Source of the DNA: Noviherbaspirillum sp. L7-7A
GTDB taxonomy: Bacteria; Pseudomonadota; Gammaproteobacteria; Burkholderiales; Burkholderiaceae_D
Direction: 5' to 3'
DNA: 64,000 nt
NCBI RefSeq assembly: GCF_019052805.1
Contig: NZ_JAHQRJ010000001.1
Location: 248,001 to 312,000, forward strand
Every line of letters starts with the position of its first letter. The first letter of the stretch is position 1. The translations under genes and the position numbers were made by a program. The notes below the pieces were generated by a model that had not been told where the DNA came from, searched no databases, and saw nothing but the letters and a program-made list of their open reading frames with translations. Of this stretch, positions 1 through 10,433 are shown one piece after another.

Positions 1-590
1 GCCAGCTGCACGCTGTGCAGGAGCGCCGTGCTGCCGCCGCGCTGCGAGATCGCCACCACCGCGTCGCCGGCTTCCAGCAGCGCCGCCGAGATCGCATGGA
101 TATGCGGATCGGAATAGGCGACGGTAGGCACGCCGGAGCGGAAGAACTTGTGCTGGGCGTCGGCCGCGACCAGGCCGGAGCTGCCCTGGCCGTAGAACTC
201 GATCTTGGCCGCCGCCGCCAGGATGTCGAGCGCGCGCTGCACCGCCTGCGGGTCGAGCGTGTTGCGCAGGTCGAGCAGGGTATTGACCGAGCGGCCGCAG
301 ATCTTGCTGACCAAGTCTTCGGCCAGGTCGTCCTGCAGCGGCGTCTCGTCGCGGCCGCTGGGGGCCAGCGCCAGGCCCTGGGCCAGCTTGAGCTTGAACT
401 CATGCCAGCCGTCGCAGCCGACCGCGCGGCAGAAGCGCACCACGGTGGGTTCGGAGACCTGGGCGGTGCGCGCCAGCGCGGTGATGTTTTCCGAGATGGT
501 CAGTTGGGGATTGTCCAGCACCGCCATCGCCACCTTGCGCTCGGACTTCGACAATGCATCCATCTGGGTGCGGATGGCATCCAGCAGCAT
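1..590 (-). CDS. hexR: HexR-type RpiR-family transcriptional regulator (C-terminus cut by window edge)
   Basis: Reads leftward from an ATG at 590 and runs off the window, so only about 196 residues are visible. The N-terminal half is an RpiR-type helix-turn-helix: MLLDAIRTQMDALSKSERKV, then a segment containing SEPTVVRFCRAVG. A SIS sugar-phosphate-binding domain begins near residue 120 (FYGQGSSGLVAADAQHKF) and continues to a conserved AISQRGGST loop. HexR represses Entner-Doudoroff and glucose-6-phosphate genes and is released by KDPG; that is family knowledge. The gene starts 6 nt after the zwf stop and is co-oriented with pgi and zwf. HexR-like palindromes between pgi and edd support this assignment over other RpiR members. 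Confidence 0.88.
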   Translation of the reverse strand, partial: MLLDAIRTQMDALSKSERKVAMAVLDNPQLTISENITALARTAQVSEPTVVRFCRAVGCDGWHEFKLKLAQGLALAPSGRDETPLQDDLAEDLVSKICGRSVNTLLDLRNTLDPQAVQRALDILAAAAKIEFYGQGSSGLVAADAQHKFFRSGVPTVAYSDPHIHAISAALLEAGDAVVAISQRGGSTALLHSVQL

Positions 591-596
591 GGCCGG

Positions 597-2069
597 CTAG
601 TCCTCCGGCAGCGCTTCTTCGCGCCACTGCAGGCCATCGCGGCCAATTAGCGCGCTGGCCGCGCCCGGCCCCCAGGAGCCGGCGGTGTAGAACACCGGGT
701 CGTTGTCCTCCTGGTCCCAGAAATGCAGGATGGGCTCGACCCATTCCCAGGCCGCTTCCAGTTCGTCGCTGCGCATGAAGAGCGTGAGCTGGCCGCGCAG
801 CACGTCTATCAGCAGCCGCTCGTAGGCTTCCATGCGCGGCTTCTTGAAGGTTTCGCGGAAGTCCAGTTCCAGGTCGACCAGCTTCAGGCGCATGCCGTCG
901 CCAGGCGTCTTGGCCATCAGGTTCAGGCTCAGTCCTTCGTCGGGCTGGAGCCTGATCACCAGCGAGTTCGGCTGGAAGCTGCTGATGGGCTGGTTGAAGA
1001 TGGAATGCGGGATGGACTTGAAGCGCACCACGATCTCGGCCAGCGAGTCGGCCATGCGCTTGCCGGTGCGCAGGTAGAAGGGCACGCCGGACCAGCGCCA
1101 GGTGTCGATCTCGGCCTTGACCGCGACGAAGGTCTCGGTGCGGGAACCGGGATTGGCGTCGTCTTCCTTGCGGTAGCCCGGCACCGCCTTGCCCTCTACA
1201 TGGCCGCTCTTGTACTGGCCGCGCACCACGTTCTGCACCAGGGTATTGGGCGTGAAGCGGCGCAGGGCGCGCAGCACCTTGAGCTTTTCATCGCGCACCG
1301 CGTCGGGCGTGCTGTCGACCGGCGGCTCCATGGCGACGATGCACAGCAGCTGCAGCAGATGGTTCTGCAGCATGTCGCGCAGCGCGCCGGAGGTTTCGTA
1401 GTAGCCCATGCGGTTGCCCACGCCGAGCTCCTCGGCGATGGTGATCTGCACGTCGGAAATCCATTCGCGCCGCCACAGCGGCTCGAACAGGATGTTGCCG
1501 AAGCGCAGGGCCAGCAGGTTCTGCACCGCTTCCTTGCCCAGGTAATGGTCGATGCGGAAGATCTGCGATTCGGCAAACACGCGGCCGACATCGGCATTGA
1601 TCTGGCGCGCGCTCTCCAGGTCGCGGCCGAGCGGCTTTTCCAGCACCACGCGGGCATTCGGGGTGGCCAGGCCGGCGTCGGCCAGGTTCCCGCAGATCGC
1701 GGCGAACAGGCTGGGCGGGGTGGCCAGGTAGTAAACGCGGGTCAGCTTCTCGTCGTCGCGCATCGCCTCCTTCAGCGGGGCATAGGTGCCGGCGTCGGTG
1801 GCGTCGAGCGAGACGTAGTCGACCCGTTCGCAGAAAGCCTTCCAGGCGGCTTCGTCCAGCCGCTCCTTTTCGATATGGGGCTTGGCCTGGCGCGTGATTT
1901 CCTCGAGGTACTGCTCGCGGCGCCATTCATGGCGGCCGACCGCGATCACGCGGCCCGAGGGCGGAAAGCCCTTGCCGCGGCTTAAGGCGTAGAGGGCGGG
2001 AATCAGCTTGCGCATGGCGAGATCGCCGCCGCCGCCGAACAGGACAAAATCGAAATCGCTCATTGCCAT
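597..2069 (-). CDS. zwf: Glucose-6-phosphate 1-dehydrogenase
   Basis: Oxidises glucose-6-phosphate to 6-phosphogluconolactone with NAD(P)+, feeding the Entner-Doudoroff and pentose phosphate routes. The 490-residue length is normal. The N-terminal nucleotide-binding loop is FGGGGDLAMRKLIPALYAL, and the substrate-binding motif RIDHYLGKEAVQNLLALRFG lies near residues 170-190. The ATG at 2069 (MAMSDF) lies 3 nt beyond the pgi stop (2073-2075); the second ATG at 2063 is an alternative. It sits between pgi and hexR in a tightly packed leftward operon. No pgl gene for the lactonase is visible in the window. Confidence 0.95.
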   Translation of the reverse strand: MAMSDFDFVLFGGGGDLAMRKLIPALYALSRGKGFPPSGRVIAVGRHEWRREQYLEEITRQAKPHIEKERLDEAAWKAFCERVDYVSLDATDAGTYAPLKEAMRDDEKLTRVYYLATPPSLFAAICGNLADAGLATPNARVVLEKPLGRDLESARQINADVGRVFAESQIFRIDHYLGKEAVQNLLALRFGNILFEPLWRREWISDVQITIAEELGVGNRMGYYETSGALRDMLQNHLLQLLCIVAMEPPVDSTPDAVRDEKLKVLRALRRFTPNTLVQNVVRGQYKSGHVEGKAVPGYRKEDDANPGSRTETFVAVKAEIDTWRWSGVPFYLRTGKRMADSLAEIVVRFKSIPHSIFNQPISSFQPNSLVIRLQPDEGLSLNLMAKTPGDGMRLKLVDLELDFRETFKKPRMEAYERLLIDVLRGQLTLFMRSDELEAAWEWVEPILHFWDQEDNDPVFYTAGSWGPGAASALIGRDGLQWREEALPED

Positions 2070-2072
2070 GGA

Positions 2073-3740
2073 TCAGGCATCCGTAGAAGGTTGGGCCAGC
2101 AGCGCCTGGCGGGCGCGTGCGATCAGGCCGTTGGTGGAAGCGTCATGCGCCCCGGCATTGGTGGCGCCGCTCAGTTCATGCTGGATCGCCCTGGCCAGCA
2201 CCTTGCCCAGTTCCACGCCCCACTGGTCGAAGCTGTTGACACCCCAGAGCACGCCCTGCACGAACACCTTGTGCTCGTACAGCGCGATCAGCGCGCCCAG
2301 GCTGGCCGGCGTCAGCGCACCCAGCAGCAGGGTGTTGCTGGGCCGGTTGCCGGGGAAGGTGCGATGCGCCACCAGCGCCTCGACGCGCTCCGGCGCCATG
2401 CCTTGCGCCTGCAGCTCGGCGCGCACCTCGTCGGCGGTCTTGCCGCGCATCAGCGCCTCGCTCTGGGCAAAGCAGTTGGCAAGCAACGCTTCCTGATGGC
2501 CGGGCAGCGCATGGGACGGCTGCAGCGCCGCGATGAAGTCGACCGGCACCGGGTCGGTGCCCTGGTGCAGCATCTGGAAGTAGGCATGCTGGCCGTTGGT
2601 GCCGGTGTCGCCCCAGATCACCGGGCAGGTGGCGACCGCAACCGGCGCGCCTTCCTGGTCCACGCCCTTGCCGTTGCTCTCCATTTCCAGCTGCTCCAGG
2701 TAGCCGGGGAAGCTGGCCAGGTCCTGGTGATAGGGCGCAACCGAGATCGAGGTGCTGCCCAGGAAATTGCGGTTCCAGATGCCCACCAGCGCAAGGATGG
2801 CCGGCAGGTTGCGCTCCAGCGGGGCGCTGCGGAAATGCTGGTCCATGCCGTGGGCGCCGGACAGGAATTCGCGGAAGCCATCGGCGCCGATGGCAATCGC
2901 CACCGGCAGGCCGATCGCGGACCAGACCGAGTAGCGGCCGCCGACCCAGTCCCAGAAGCCGAACATGTTGGCCGGATCGATGCCGAATTCGGTGACTGCC
3001 CTGGTGTTGGTGGAGACCGCGACGAAATGCTGCGCCAGGTGTTTTTCCTCGCCGTGCATCAGGAACCAGGCGCGCGCCGACTGCGCATTCATCATGGTTT
3101 CCTGGGTGGTAAAGGTCTTGGAGGCGACGATGAACAGCGTGGTCTCGGGCTTCACCCGCGCCAGCAGCGCAGCGAGGTCGTGGCCGTCGACGTTCGAGAC
3201 GAAGTGCATCGCAATGCGCGGATGGCTGACGCTGCGCAGTGCCTGGCAGGCCATTTTCGGGCCGAGATAGGAGCCGCCGATGCCGATATTGACGACATCG
3301 GTGATCGGCTGGCCGGTATAGCCCGTCCAGGCGCCGGAACGTACCCGCTCGGCAAAATGTCCAAGCCGGTCCAGTACCTGGTGAACCTCGGCGGCCAGGT
3401 CCTGTCCATCGATCACCAGTTGTTCGCCACGGGGCGCACGCAGCAGGGTGTGCAGCACGGCGCGCTGCTCGGTGTGGTTGATCTTCTCGCCGCTGAACAT
3501 CGCTTCCCGCCGCGCCTCGACGCCGCGCTCCCGCGCCAGGGCGCACAAGAGGTCCATGGTCTCGCGCGACACCAGGTTCTTGGAATAGTCGAGAAATATC
3601 CCGGCGGCCTGTTCCGAAAAGGACTGGAAGCGCTGGCTGTCGGCGGCGAACAGATCGCGCAGCCGCCAGTCGCGGGCTTGGGAAAAGTGGCGCTGCAGGG
3701 CGGTCCAGGCGGACGAGGAGCGCAGGTCGTTAGCGGGCAT
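2073..3740 (-). CDS. pgi: Glucose-6-phosphate isomerase
   Basis: Interconverts glucose-6-phosphate and fructose-6-phosphate in the cytoplasm. Family signatures are NIGIGGSYLGPKM near residue 150, IVASKTFTTQET near 203 and the downstream GADGFREFLSGAHGMDQHF. I chose the ATG at 3740 (MPANDLRSS), giving 555 residues, close to the usual length. A GTG at 3797 would add 19 residues but would lie inside the putative HexR operator. It is the first gene of pgi-zwf-hexR, divergent from edd. Confidence 0.93.
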   Translation of the reverse strand: MPANDLRSSSAWTALQRHFSQARDWRLRDLFAADSQRFQSFSEQAAGIFLDYSKNLVSRETMDLLCALARERGVEARREAMFSGEKINHTEQRAVLHTLLRAPRGEQLVIDGQDLAAEVHQVLDRLGHFAERVRSGAWTGYTGQPITDVVNIGIGGSYLGPKMACQALRSVSHPRIAMHFVSNVDGHDLAALLARVKPETTLFIVASKTFTTQETMMNAQSARAWFLMHGEEKHLAQHFVAVSTNTRAVTEFGIDPANMFGFWDWVGGRYSVWSAIGLPVAIAIGADGFREFLSGAHGMDQHFRSAPLERNLPAILALVGIWNRNFLGSTSISVAPYHQDLASFPGYLEQLEMESNGKGVDQEGAPVAVATCPVIWGDTGTNGQHAYFQMLHQGTDPVPVDFIAALQPSHALPGHQEALLANCFAQSEALMRGKTADEVRAELQAQGMAPERVEALVAHRTFPGNRPSNTLLLGALTPASLGALIALYEHKVFVQGVLWGVNSFDQWGVELGKVLARAIQHELSGATNAGAHDASTNGLIARARQALLAQPSTDA

Positions 3741-3786
3741 GGGAAGGGATGAAAGATGAAATTCGGTCAAGTATATAGGAACTTTA

Positions 3787-3801
3787 AGTAATTTCACTAC
3801 A
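3787..3801 (-). promoter_or_regulatory. Putative HexR operator, pgi side
   Basis: On the minus strand the site reads TGTAGTGAAATTACT, an imperfect palindrome of the TGTARTNNNATTACA form reported for proteobacterial HexR. It lies 47 nt upstream of the chosen pgi ATG. It shares TGTAGT and the ATT core with the site at 3947-3961 in front of edd. HexR itself is encoded at the end of the pgi operon, so autoregulation is likely. Binding is inferred from sequence only. Confidence 0.6.
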
Positions 3802-3946
3802 TTTTATTGCGCTGGCCAAACAGAGTTCGAATGACAGCATACCTTAAGCTATAGAATTCACGAGCGCAAGCGGGGAAAAGCTTCATTTTGATTGCGTCTG
3901 ATCAATGGTGATACGGGCTTGCGATGGAAATTCCGAACCCATACTT

Positions 3947-3961
3947 TGTAGTATAATTTCA
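3947..3961 (+). promoter_or_regulatory. Putative HexR operator overlapping the edd -10 region
   Basis: The site TGTAGTATAATTTCA matches the HexR-type palindrome of the pgi side. It contains a perfect TATAAT (3952-3957), a likely -10 element for edd, so a bound repressor would block RNA polymerase. No convincing -35 box was found at standard spacing. The edd ATG is 25 nt downstream, preceded by GAGGA. Confidence 0.6.
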
Positions 3962-3986
3962 CGATTATTTTTAGCGAGGAATTCTC

Positions 3987-5936
3987 ATGACGCTCAACCC
4001 TGTCGTCGCGTCCGTTACCGAACGCATCACCCTGCGCAGCCGGCCGTACCGCAGCGCCTACCTGGCCCGGCTCGAACTGGCGCGGCGCCAGGGCGTGCAG
4101 CGCGGCGCTCTCGGCTGCACCAATCTCGCCCACGGTTTCGCCGCCTTCCCAGCCAGTGACAAGCTGGTGCTGAAGGAGCAGAAAAAGCCTTCCGTGGCCA
4201 TCGTCTCCTCGTACAACGACATGCTGTCGGCGCACCAGCCCTTCGAGCATTTCCCGGCCAGGATCAAGGAAGCCGTGCGCCAGGTCGGCGGCGTGGCCCA
4301 GTTCGCCGGCGGCACGCCCGCCATGTGCGACGGCGTCACCCAGGGCCAGCCGGGCATGGAGCTGTCGCTGTTCTCCCGGGACACGATAGCCATGGCCACG
4401 GCCGTGGCGCTGTCGCACAACATGTTCGACGCCGCCGTCTATCTCGGCATCTGCGACAAGATCGTGCCGGGCCTGTTGATCGGTGCGCTGCATTATTCCC
4501 ATCTGCCGGCGGTGTTCATTCCGGGCGGACCGATGACCACCGGCATGGCCAATTCGGAAAAGGCGCGTATCCGCCAGCTGTATGCCCAGGGCAAGCTGTC
4601 GCGCGAGGAGCTGCTGGAGGCCGAGTCGCGCTCCTATCATTCGGCCGGCACCTGCACCTTCTACGGCACCGCCAACAGCAACCAGATGCTGATGGAAGTG
4701 ATGGGCCTGCATCTGCCGGGCGCGGCCTTCATCACGCCCGGCACCCCGCTGCGCGACGCGCTGACCGCCGCCGCGGCCCAGCGCGCGGTGCAGATCACCG
4801 ACCAGTCCGGCGAATATCTGCCGGTGGGCCATGTGGTCGACGAGAAAGCCATCGTCAATGCCATCATCGCGCTGCTGACCACCGGCGGCTCGACCAACCA
4901 CACCATGCACCTGGTGGCGATCGCGCGCGCGGCCGGCATCGTGATCGACTGGAACGACTTCAGCGAACTGTCGGGCGTGGTGCCGCTGCTGGCGCGCATC
5001 TATCCGAACGGCGAGGCCGATGTCAACCATTTCCATGCCGCCGGCGGCACCGGTTTCGTGATCCGCGAACTGCTGGACGCCGGCCTGCTGCACGAGGACG
5101 TGAAGACCATCCTCGGCCAGGGCCTGCGCAAGCATGCGGCCGAGCCGCTGCTGATCGACGGCAGGCTGACCTGGCGCGACGCGCCGGCCAAGAGCGGCGA
5201 CGACAACGTGGTGCGGCCGGCCAGCGCGCCTTTCTCGGCCGACGGCGGCCTGCGCCTGATGTCGGGCAACCTGGGCCGCTCGGTGATCAAGGTGTCGGCG
5301 GTCAAGCCGCAGTACCGGGTGGTGAAGGCGCCGGCCATCGTGTTCGATTCGCAGGAGCAGTTCCTGCATGCCTTCAACGACGGCAAGCTCGACCGCGACT
5401 TCGTGGCCGTGGTGCGTTTCCAGGGGCCGCGCGCCAACGGCATGCCGGAGCTGCACTCGCTCACGCCGGCGCTGGGCGTGCTGCAGGACGCCGGCCGCCA
5501 CGTGGCGCTGGTGACCGACGGCCGCATGTCGGGCGCATCGGGCAAGGTGCCGGCCGCGATCCATGTGTCGCCCGAGGTGCTGGCCGGCGGTCCGCTGGGC
5601 AAGGTGCGCACCGGCGACATGATCCTGCTGGATGCCGAACAGGGCGTGCTGCAGGCGCTGGTGCCGGAGGACGAATGGAAGGCGCGCATACGCGAATCGG
5701 CTGATCTTGCGTCGAACGAGGTCGGTCATGGCCGCGAACTGTTCGCGATGTTCCGCAACGCCGTCACCACCGCCGAGGAAGGCGCCGCTACCTTTGGCCT
5801 GCCGCCGCTGATCAAACAGGTGGACCCGGAAATCAACCAGCCGGGCGGCGAGAAGGAATCCAAGGAATTCAGCGACGAAGACACGCTGATCCGCTCCAAC
5901 AGCGGCGACGCGACAACCCAGAAGGAGATCGGCTAA
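3987..5936 (+). CDS. edd: Phosphogluconate dehydratase (Entner-Doudoroff)
   Basis: Dehydrates 6-phosphogluconate to KDPG; an IlvD/Edd-family iron-sulfur enzyme. Motifs are [15 protein letters not shown] near residue 113 (cluster cysteine), [12 protein letters not shown] near 298 and [17 protein letters not shown] in the C-terminal half. The start has a GAGGA ribosome site 10 nt upstream. At 649 residues it is longer than the usual ~605-610, because of a polar tail after about residue 610 (rich in E, K, S, D). Its TAA shares an A with the eda ATG (TAATG), implying translational coupling. Confidence 0.95.
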   Translation: MTLNPVVASVTERITLRSRPYRSAYLARLELARRQGVQRGALGCTNLAHGFAAFPASDKLVLKEQKKPSVAIVSSYNDMLSAHQPFEHFPARIKEAVRQVGGVAQFAGGTPAMCDGVTQGQPGMELSLFSRDTIAMATAVALSHNMFDAAVYLGICDKIVPGLLIGALHYSHLPAVFIPGGPMTTGMANSEKARIRQLYAQGKLSREELLEAESRSYHSAGTCTFYGTANSNQMLMEVMGLHLPGAAFITPGTPLRDALTAAAAQRAVQITDQSGEYLPVGHVVDEKAIVNAIIALLTTGGSTNHTMHLVAIARAAGIVIDWNDFSELSGVVPLLARIYPNGEADVNHFHAAGGTGFVIRELLDAGLLHEDVKTILGQGLRKHAAEPLLIDGRLTWRDAPAKSGDDNVVRPASAPFSADGGLRLMSGNLGRSVIKVSAVKPQYRVVKAPAIVFDSQEQFLHAFNDGKLDRDFVAVVRFQGPRANGMPELHSLTPALGVLQDAGRHVALVTDGRMSGASGKVPAAIHVSPEVLAGGPLGKVRTGDMILLDAEQGVLQALVPEDEWKARIRESADLASNEVGHGRELFAMFRNAVTTAEEGAATFGLPPLIKQVDPEINQPGGEKESKEFSDEDTLIRSNSGDATTQKEIG

Positions 5937-6568
5937 TGGCCAACCTGTCCGTGCTTGACATCATGCGCACCTCGGCGGTGATTCCCGTCATCGCCATCGA
6001 CGACATAAACCATGCGGTGCCGCTGGCGCGCGCGCTGGTGGCGGGCGGCATCCGGGTGCTGGAAGTGACCCTGCGCACCGCCCACGGCCTGCCGGCGATC
6101 AAGGCCATGGCCGAACAGGTGCCCGATGCGATCGTTGGCGTCGGCACTCTGGCGCAGCCGTCTGAATTCGCGGCGGCGCGCGACGCCGGCGCCGTGTTCG
6201 GCGTATCGCCCGGCCTGACGCCGGCGCTGATCGAGGCCGCCAGGTCCAGCGGCCTGCCGCTGCTGCCGGGCGTGATGACGCCATCGGAAGTGATGGCCGC
6301 GCGCGAGGCGGGCTTTCGCCAGCTGAAGCTGTTCCCGGCCATGCAGGCCGGCGGCGTCGGCATGCTCAATGCGCTTGCCGGTCCGCTGGGCGATGTGATG
6401 TTTTGCCCCACCGGCGGCGTATCACAGGAAAACGCGCCGCAATTCCTGGCCTGCCGCAATGTCGCCTGCGTCGGCGGCTCCTGGCTCACGCCCAGGGACG
6501 CCCTGGTCGCGGGCGACTGGGAGCGCATCACCGCACTGGCGCGCGCAGCCTCGGCGCTGCGCGGCTGA
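5936..6568 (+). CDS. eda: KDPG/KHG aldolase
   Basis: Cleaves KDPG to pyruvate and glyceraldehyde-3-phosphate, the second committed Entner-Doudoroff step. At 210 residues it has family length. The catalytic glutamate is in LEVTLRT (residues ~42-48) and the Schiff-base lysine in RQLKLFPA near residue 130. The [16 protein letters not shown] loop is also typical. The start overlaps the edd stop by one base and has GGAG about 10 nt upstream, so edd and eda form one operon, expected to be under HexR control. Confidence 0.95.
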   Translation: MANLSVLDIMRTSAVIPVIAIDDINHAVPLARALVAGGIRVLEVTLRTAHGLPAIKAMAEQVPDAIVGVGTLAQPSEFAAARDAGAVFGVSPGLTPALIEAARSSGLPLLPGVMTPSEVMAAREAGFRQLKLFPAMQAGGVGMLNALAGPLGDVMFCPTGGVSQENAPQFLACRNVACVGGSWLTPRDALVAGDWERITALARAASALRG

Positions 6569-6632
6569 ACTGGTTTCCCGGCGTGGCTGCCACAGCGCGA
6601 AATTTTGCCTGTCGCGCACGCCACGCTGGCCT

Positions 6633-6656
6633 CACCGCCTCGCCAAGAAGGCGGTG
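6633..6656 (+). terminator. Possible hairpin downstream of eda
   Basis: Perfect 8-bp inverted repeat CACCGCCT / AGGCGGTG with an 8-nt loop, 65 nt after the eda stop. No T-tract follows, so it may be a weak or Rho-assisted terminator. Apart from it the 6569-6867 gap shows nothing I could assign. Confidence 0.35.
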
Positions 6657-6867
6657 ATCGACCTCCTGATTCTGAATAGCTTCCTGTTTCCGGCCGTGCC
6701 GGGAAAAGCGGCAATCTGCTCGACAATTCTGTTGAGGCAGCCCCCGAGCTGAAATAGAATCCCCCTCGACCAACGGCCTGCAGAGGCGCCTGCCGCCGCA
6801 GCCGTCCGCTCACTGATACGGATCGCCACAACTCCATCGACAGACCCTTGCGCCAGCCGGGAGGCCC

Positions 6868-8928
6868 ATGCCGCTATTGCGTCGCACGTCCGCTTTTCCT
6901 CCGGTATCGGCGCGCATGGTGCTGCTGTCGGTGTTGATGGCCGGCTCGTGCGCCACCGCTGCGCTTTTTTTCCTGGTCAGCCGGCTGGAAACGCGGCAGG
7001 AAGAACTCCGGTTTCAGGAATTGGCGCAGCGTCGCTTCACCGCAATACGTATCGGTACCGAAGGCGCGCTGGCTGCCTTGCATGCTGTCAACCAACTGTT
7101 TGCCGCGATGGGTACAGTCAGCGGAGAGCAGTTCAGCATTTACACCCGGCCGTTGCTGCGGGCGCATCCTTACCTGGTTGCGCTGGGTTTCCAGCGCAAC
7201 GTGCTGGCCGAAGACAGAACAGCGTATGAATAGCGCATGCGCTTGCTTTTGCCAGCATTCCAGATCACTGAACCGGCATCGGATGGCAGCCTGGTCCGCG
7301 CCTCTCACCGCCCGACTTACCGGGTCATCGAATATATCGAGCCTCTGGCCGGCAATGAAGTAGTGTTTGGCATGGATTCGGGCTATCTGGAAGCGCATAA
7401 CGCGGCGGCGCGACGGGCTGCGCAAACTGGCCTGCCGGCGGCGACGACGCTGTTCGAGCTACCTCAATTCAAGGGAATGAAGAAAGGCTTCCTGGTGCTG
7501 CTGCCAGTCCATGCATGGAAATACAGCGAGGAGGAAGGCCCTGCGCCGATGCGCGTGGCCGGGTACAACGCGGCCGTGTTTGTCGCTGAAGAACTGTTTG
7601 CACGAATACTGGCGCCAGTCGGCTTGGTAACGAGCCCGGGACTGACAATGAGCGTGCATGCCCTGGCGCCGGGCCGGATGGCCGAACAGGTTTTCCGCGA
7701 CGCTGATGCGGTGCCGGATAGCTTCTGGCTTGAGCAGCATGTGGCCCGGCTGTTCGGTGCCAGGTACCTCGCGCTGCACGAGGAAATCGATATCGGCGGC
7801 AGCGCCTGGCGCGTTACGGCCGAATCTGCCTCCGCCTTTCATGTCGGGAATCATGCGGGGTCGCTTCTGGTGCTGTTGCTGGGGTTGGCGTCGACCCTGT
7901 CGGCGGCATGCTATTTGAGAAAACTGAATCGGCACACGCTGGACCTGACGCATGCCAATGCGATGCTGAATCGGGATATTGCCGAGCGCTGCGGCATTGA
8001 ACTGGCCCTATGCCGCAGCGAAGACCGTTTCCGGCGTCTGGTCGAACTGTCGTCCGACTGGTATTGGGAGCAGGACGCCGCCTATCGTTTCAGCCTGCTG
8101 GCTGGTCCCAAAGTAGAGCAAATGCCGGGCATCCTGGCCAGAGTCATCGGTCGCACCCGTTGGGAAGTCGCGGGCGATGCCGATCCCGATGCTCTGGCCA
8201 CCCATCGTGCGCTGGTGGAGTCGCACAGGCCGTTTCAGAATTTCGAATATCTGCTCACGGTCAATGCCAGCCAGCAGGTCTGGCTCAGCGTGAATGGCGA
8301 ACCTGTGTTTGACGAGAATGGGCAGTTTGCCAGCTATCGACGCACAGGGCGGGATATCAGCCAGCGCAAGCGTTCGGAGCAAGCCTTGCGCGAACTGACT
8401 GCGCACCGGGAATCGATCAAGGAACAGGAGCGCAAGCGTATCGCCCGGGAAATCCACGATGAACTGGGGCAGACCTTGCTGGCACTGCGGCTGGATGTGG
8501 CAAGTCTGTATGTGCGTGTCGGGGGACAGGCACGGCTGCAGGAGCGGGTCGGGTTGGCGCTTTCGCAAATCGACCTCACCATCAGGGCAGTACGCAACAT
8601 CATCAATGACCTGCGTCCGCCGGTGCTGGACCTGGGGCTGGACGCGGCGATTGAATGGCAGGTCGGACAGTTTCAGCGCCGCAGCGGAATACGTTGCCAC
8701 CTGGCCCGGAACAGCGGCGCCACCAGCCTGGAAGAGCGCGTGGCCACTGCGCTGTTTCGCATCGTCCAGGAAGCCCTGACCAATGTGCTGCGGCATGCCG
8801 GCGCCAGCGAAGTCACCATCACTCTGGGTAGCACCGCCCGCACGGTCAACATGGCTATTGCCGACAATGGCAGGGGCGCGCCGCCGGAAGACTGCCGCCG
8901 CGTCGGCGGCTTAACAGGGCTTGCTTAA
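6868..8928 (+). pseudogene. CHASE-PAS sensor histidine kinase, broken by amber codon and C-terminal truncation
   Basis: One reading frame with an in-frame TAG at 7231-7233. Before it are an N-terminal membrane segment (LLSVLMAGSCATAALFFLV) and the first part of a CHASE-like sensory domain ending ...RTAYE. After it the frame resumes with RMRLLLPAF and finishes the CHASE domain. A second membrane segment (SLLVLLLGLASTLSAACYL), a PAS domain (~385-500), a HisKA_3 H-box with REIHDELGQTLLALRLD near residue 530 and an HATPase N-box/DNGRG motif follow. The frame then ends at 8928 shortly after DNGRGAPPE, so the GLxGM and G2 elements needed to close the ATP lid are missing. The TAG could derive from CAG by one transition. 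No response regulator is adjacent. A non-functional remnant is the simplest reading. Confidence 0.82.
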
Positions 8929-8951
8929 TAGGGCCTGCTTAACAGGGCTGA
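8910..8951 (+). repeat. Three tandem 14-bp repeats at the truncated kinase end
   Basis: Units CTTAACAGGGCTTG (8910-8923), CTTAATAGGGCCTG (8924-8937) and CTTAACAGGGCTGA (8938-8951) are head-to-tail. They coincide with the point where the kinase homology stops, and the kinase stop codon (TAA, 8926-8928) lies in the second unit. Each unit contains TTAA, so the array places stop codons in several frames. Confidence 0.75.
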
Positions 8952-9025
8952 CTTCCAGCCCGGGCATCGTTAGCACAAGTGGACAATCTCGCCGATAATG
9001 CCTGTTCGTCAACAACAACTTTTGT

Positions 9026-10360
9026 ATGAACAACTTTTTGCTGGTCATTCTTGCCCTGTTCCTGGTTGCACTGAACGGATTTTTCGTGGCCGCCGAATTC
9101 GGCTTGGTCAAGCTGCGGCAGACCCGCATCCGCGCCATCGCCCGGACCCACGGCTTGCGTGGCCGCATGCTGGCCAAGGTGCATGGCCAGCTCGATGCCT
9201 ATCTGTCGGCTTGCCAGCTCGGCATTACGCTGGCTTCCCTGGGCCTGGGCTGGGTCGGCGAACCCGCCTTTGCGCGTCTGCTGGAGCCGCTGTTCGCGGC
9301 GGCGGGCGTGACATCGCAGGAAATCATCCACGGCGTATCCTTTTTCTTCGCCTTTTTCCTGATCTCCTTCCTGCATATCGTTGTCGGCGAACTGGCGCCC
9401 AAGTCGATGGCAATCCGCTATCCCGAGCGCATCGGCCTGTGGGCCGCTACGCCGCTGTACAGCTTTTACTGGACGATGTACCCGATTATCTGGGTGTTGA
9501 ATGCCAGCGCGAACGGCGTGCTGCGCCTGGCTGGCCTGAATGCTTCCGGAGGCCACGACACGCACTATTCGGCTGAAGAACTGAAACTGATCCTGCGCAG
9601 CAGCCGCAACAGCAGCAAATTCAGCACGGACGAATGGAATGTGCTGGCGCAGACGCTGGACTTCGGCGAACTCGACGTGGCTGACCTGATGCGTCCCATC
9701 CATGAAATCGCTGCCCTGCACCGCGGCAGCTCACTGGCCGAAAACCTTGCCACTGTTTATCGCACGCGCTACAGCCGCTATCCCTATTTTGCCGAGGATG
9801 GCATCGAAGTCCTGGGCGTGATTCACCTGAAAGACCTGTTCCTGGCGGAACAGGACGGCCGCAAGATCACCGACCTGACGCCGTTCCTGAGGCCGGTGTC
9901 GCATGTGACGCCGCGCATGCCGGCGGTGGAACTGATGCGCCGCTTCCGCACCGGCGCGCCGCATTTCGCCGTGGTGGGCAAGAAAGGCCACAAGCCGCTT
10001 GGCTTCCTGACCCTGGACAACCTGCTGGGCGCGCTGGTGGGTGAAATCCGCGATGAATTCCGCCAGAGCGACAACGACTGGACCCGGCTGGACGACGGCA
10101 CCCTGATGGGCAAGGGCAGTCTGCCGATTTTCACCCTGGAGCGGGCGCTGGGCATCGATGTGGAAAACGAGGAAGTCGATTTGGAAGAGGCCGACTCGGT
10201 CGGCGGCCTCGTTATGGAGAAGCTGGGCGACATTCCGCGCGAAGGCCAGAAGATCGCGTTTGCCCAGTTCGATGTGGTGGTCAAGAAAATGAACGGGCCG
10301 CGCATCGTGCTGCTGCGCATCTATCCGCGGAAAAACAGCGAGGAAGAAACCGGCGTCTGA
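9026..10360 (+). CDS. CNNM/CorC-HlyC family membrane protein (DUF21-CBS-transporter-associated)
   Basis: 444-residue inner-membrane protein. Residues ~1-190 form a DUF21 transmembrane domain: [19 protein letters not shown] and [14 protein letters not shown] are typical, and further hydrophobic stretches include [20 protein letters not shown] pair of CBS modules follows ([15 protein letters not shown] and later [19 protein letters not shown]). The C-terminal ~80 residues resemble the CorC/HlyC domain, with [20 protein letters not shown] and ending [10 protein letters not shown]. Family members are linked to Mg/Co efflux or cation homeostasis and are often annotated as hemolysins. It is co-oriented with rpiA 73 nt downstream. 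Confidence 0.88.
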   Translation: MNNFLLVILALFLVALNGFFVAAEFGLVKLRQTRIRAIARTHGLRGRMLAKVHGQLDAYLSACQLGITLASLGLGWVGEPAFARLLEPLFAAAGVTSQEIIHGVSFFFAFFLISFLHIVVGELAPKSMAIRYPERIGLWAATPLYSFYWTMYPIIWVLNASANGVLRLAGLNASGGHDTHYSAEELKLILRSSRNSSKFSTDEWNVLAQTLDFGELDVADLMRPIHEIAALHRGSSLAENLATVYRTRYSRYPYFAEDGIEVLGVIHLKDLFLAEQDGRKITDLTPFLRPVSHVTPRMPAVELMRRFRTGAPHFAVVGKKGHKPLGFLTLDNLLGALVGEIRDEFRQSDNDWTRLDDGTLMGKGSLPIFTLERALGIDVENEEVDLEEADSVGGLVMEKLGDIPREGQKIAFAQFDVVVKKMNGPRIVLLRIYPRKNSEEETGV

Positions 10361-10433
10361 TGCAGGTTTGAATGAAGGACGTTTGAAGGCCAAGCGCGTA
10401 AAATGCCGCTTTTCCCTTTTTGCCTTCACCATC

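Noticed and set aside
723-5729. Long open frames opposite zwf, pgi and edd (for example 723-1985 +, 2091-3752 +, 3858-5729 -)
   Set aside because: They are antisense to well-conserved enzymes and show only the Arg/Ala/Gly/His-rich composition expected of GC-rich third-position shadows.
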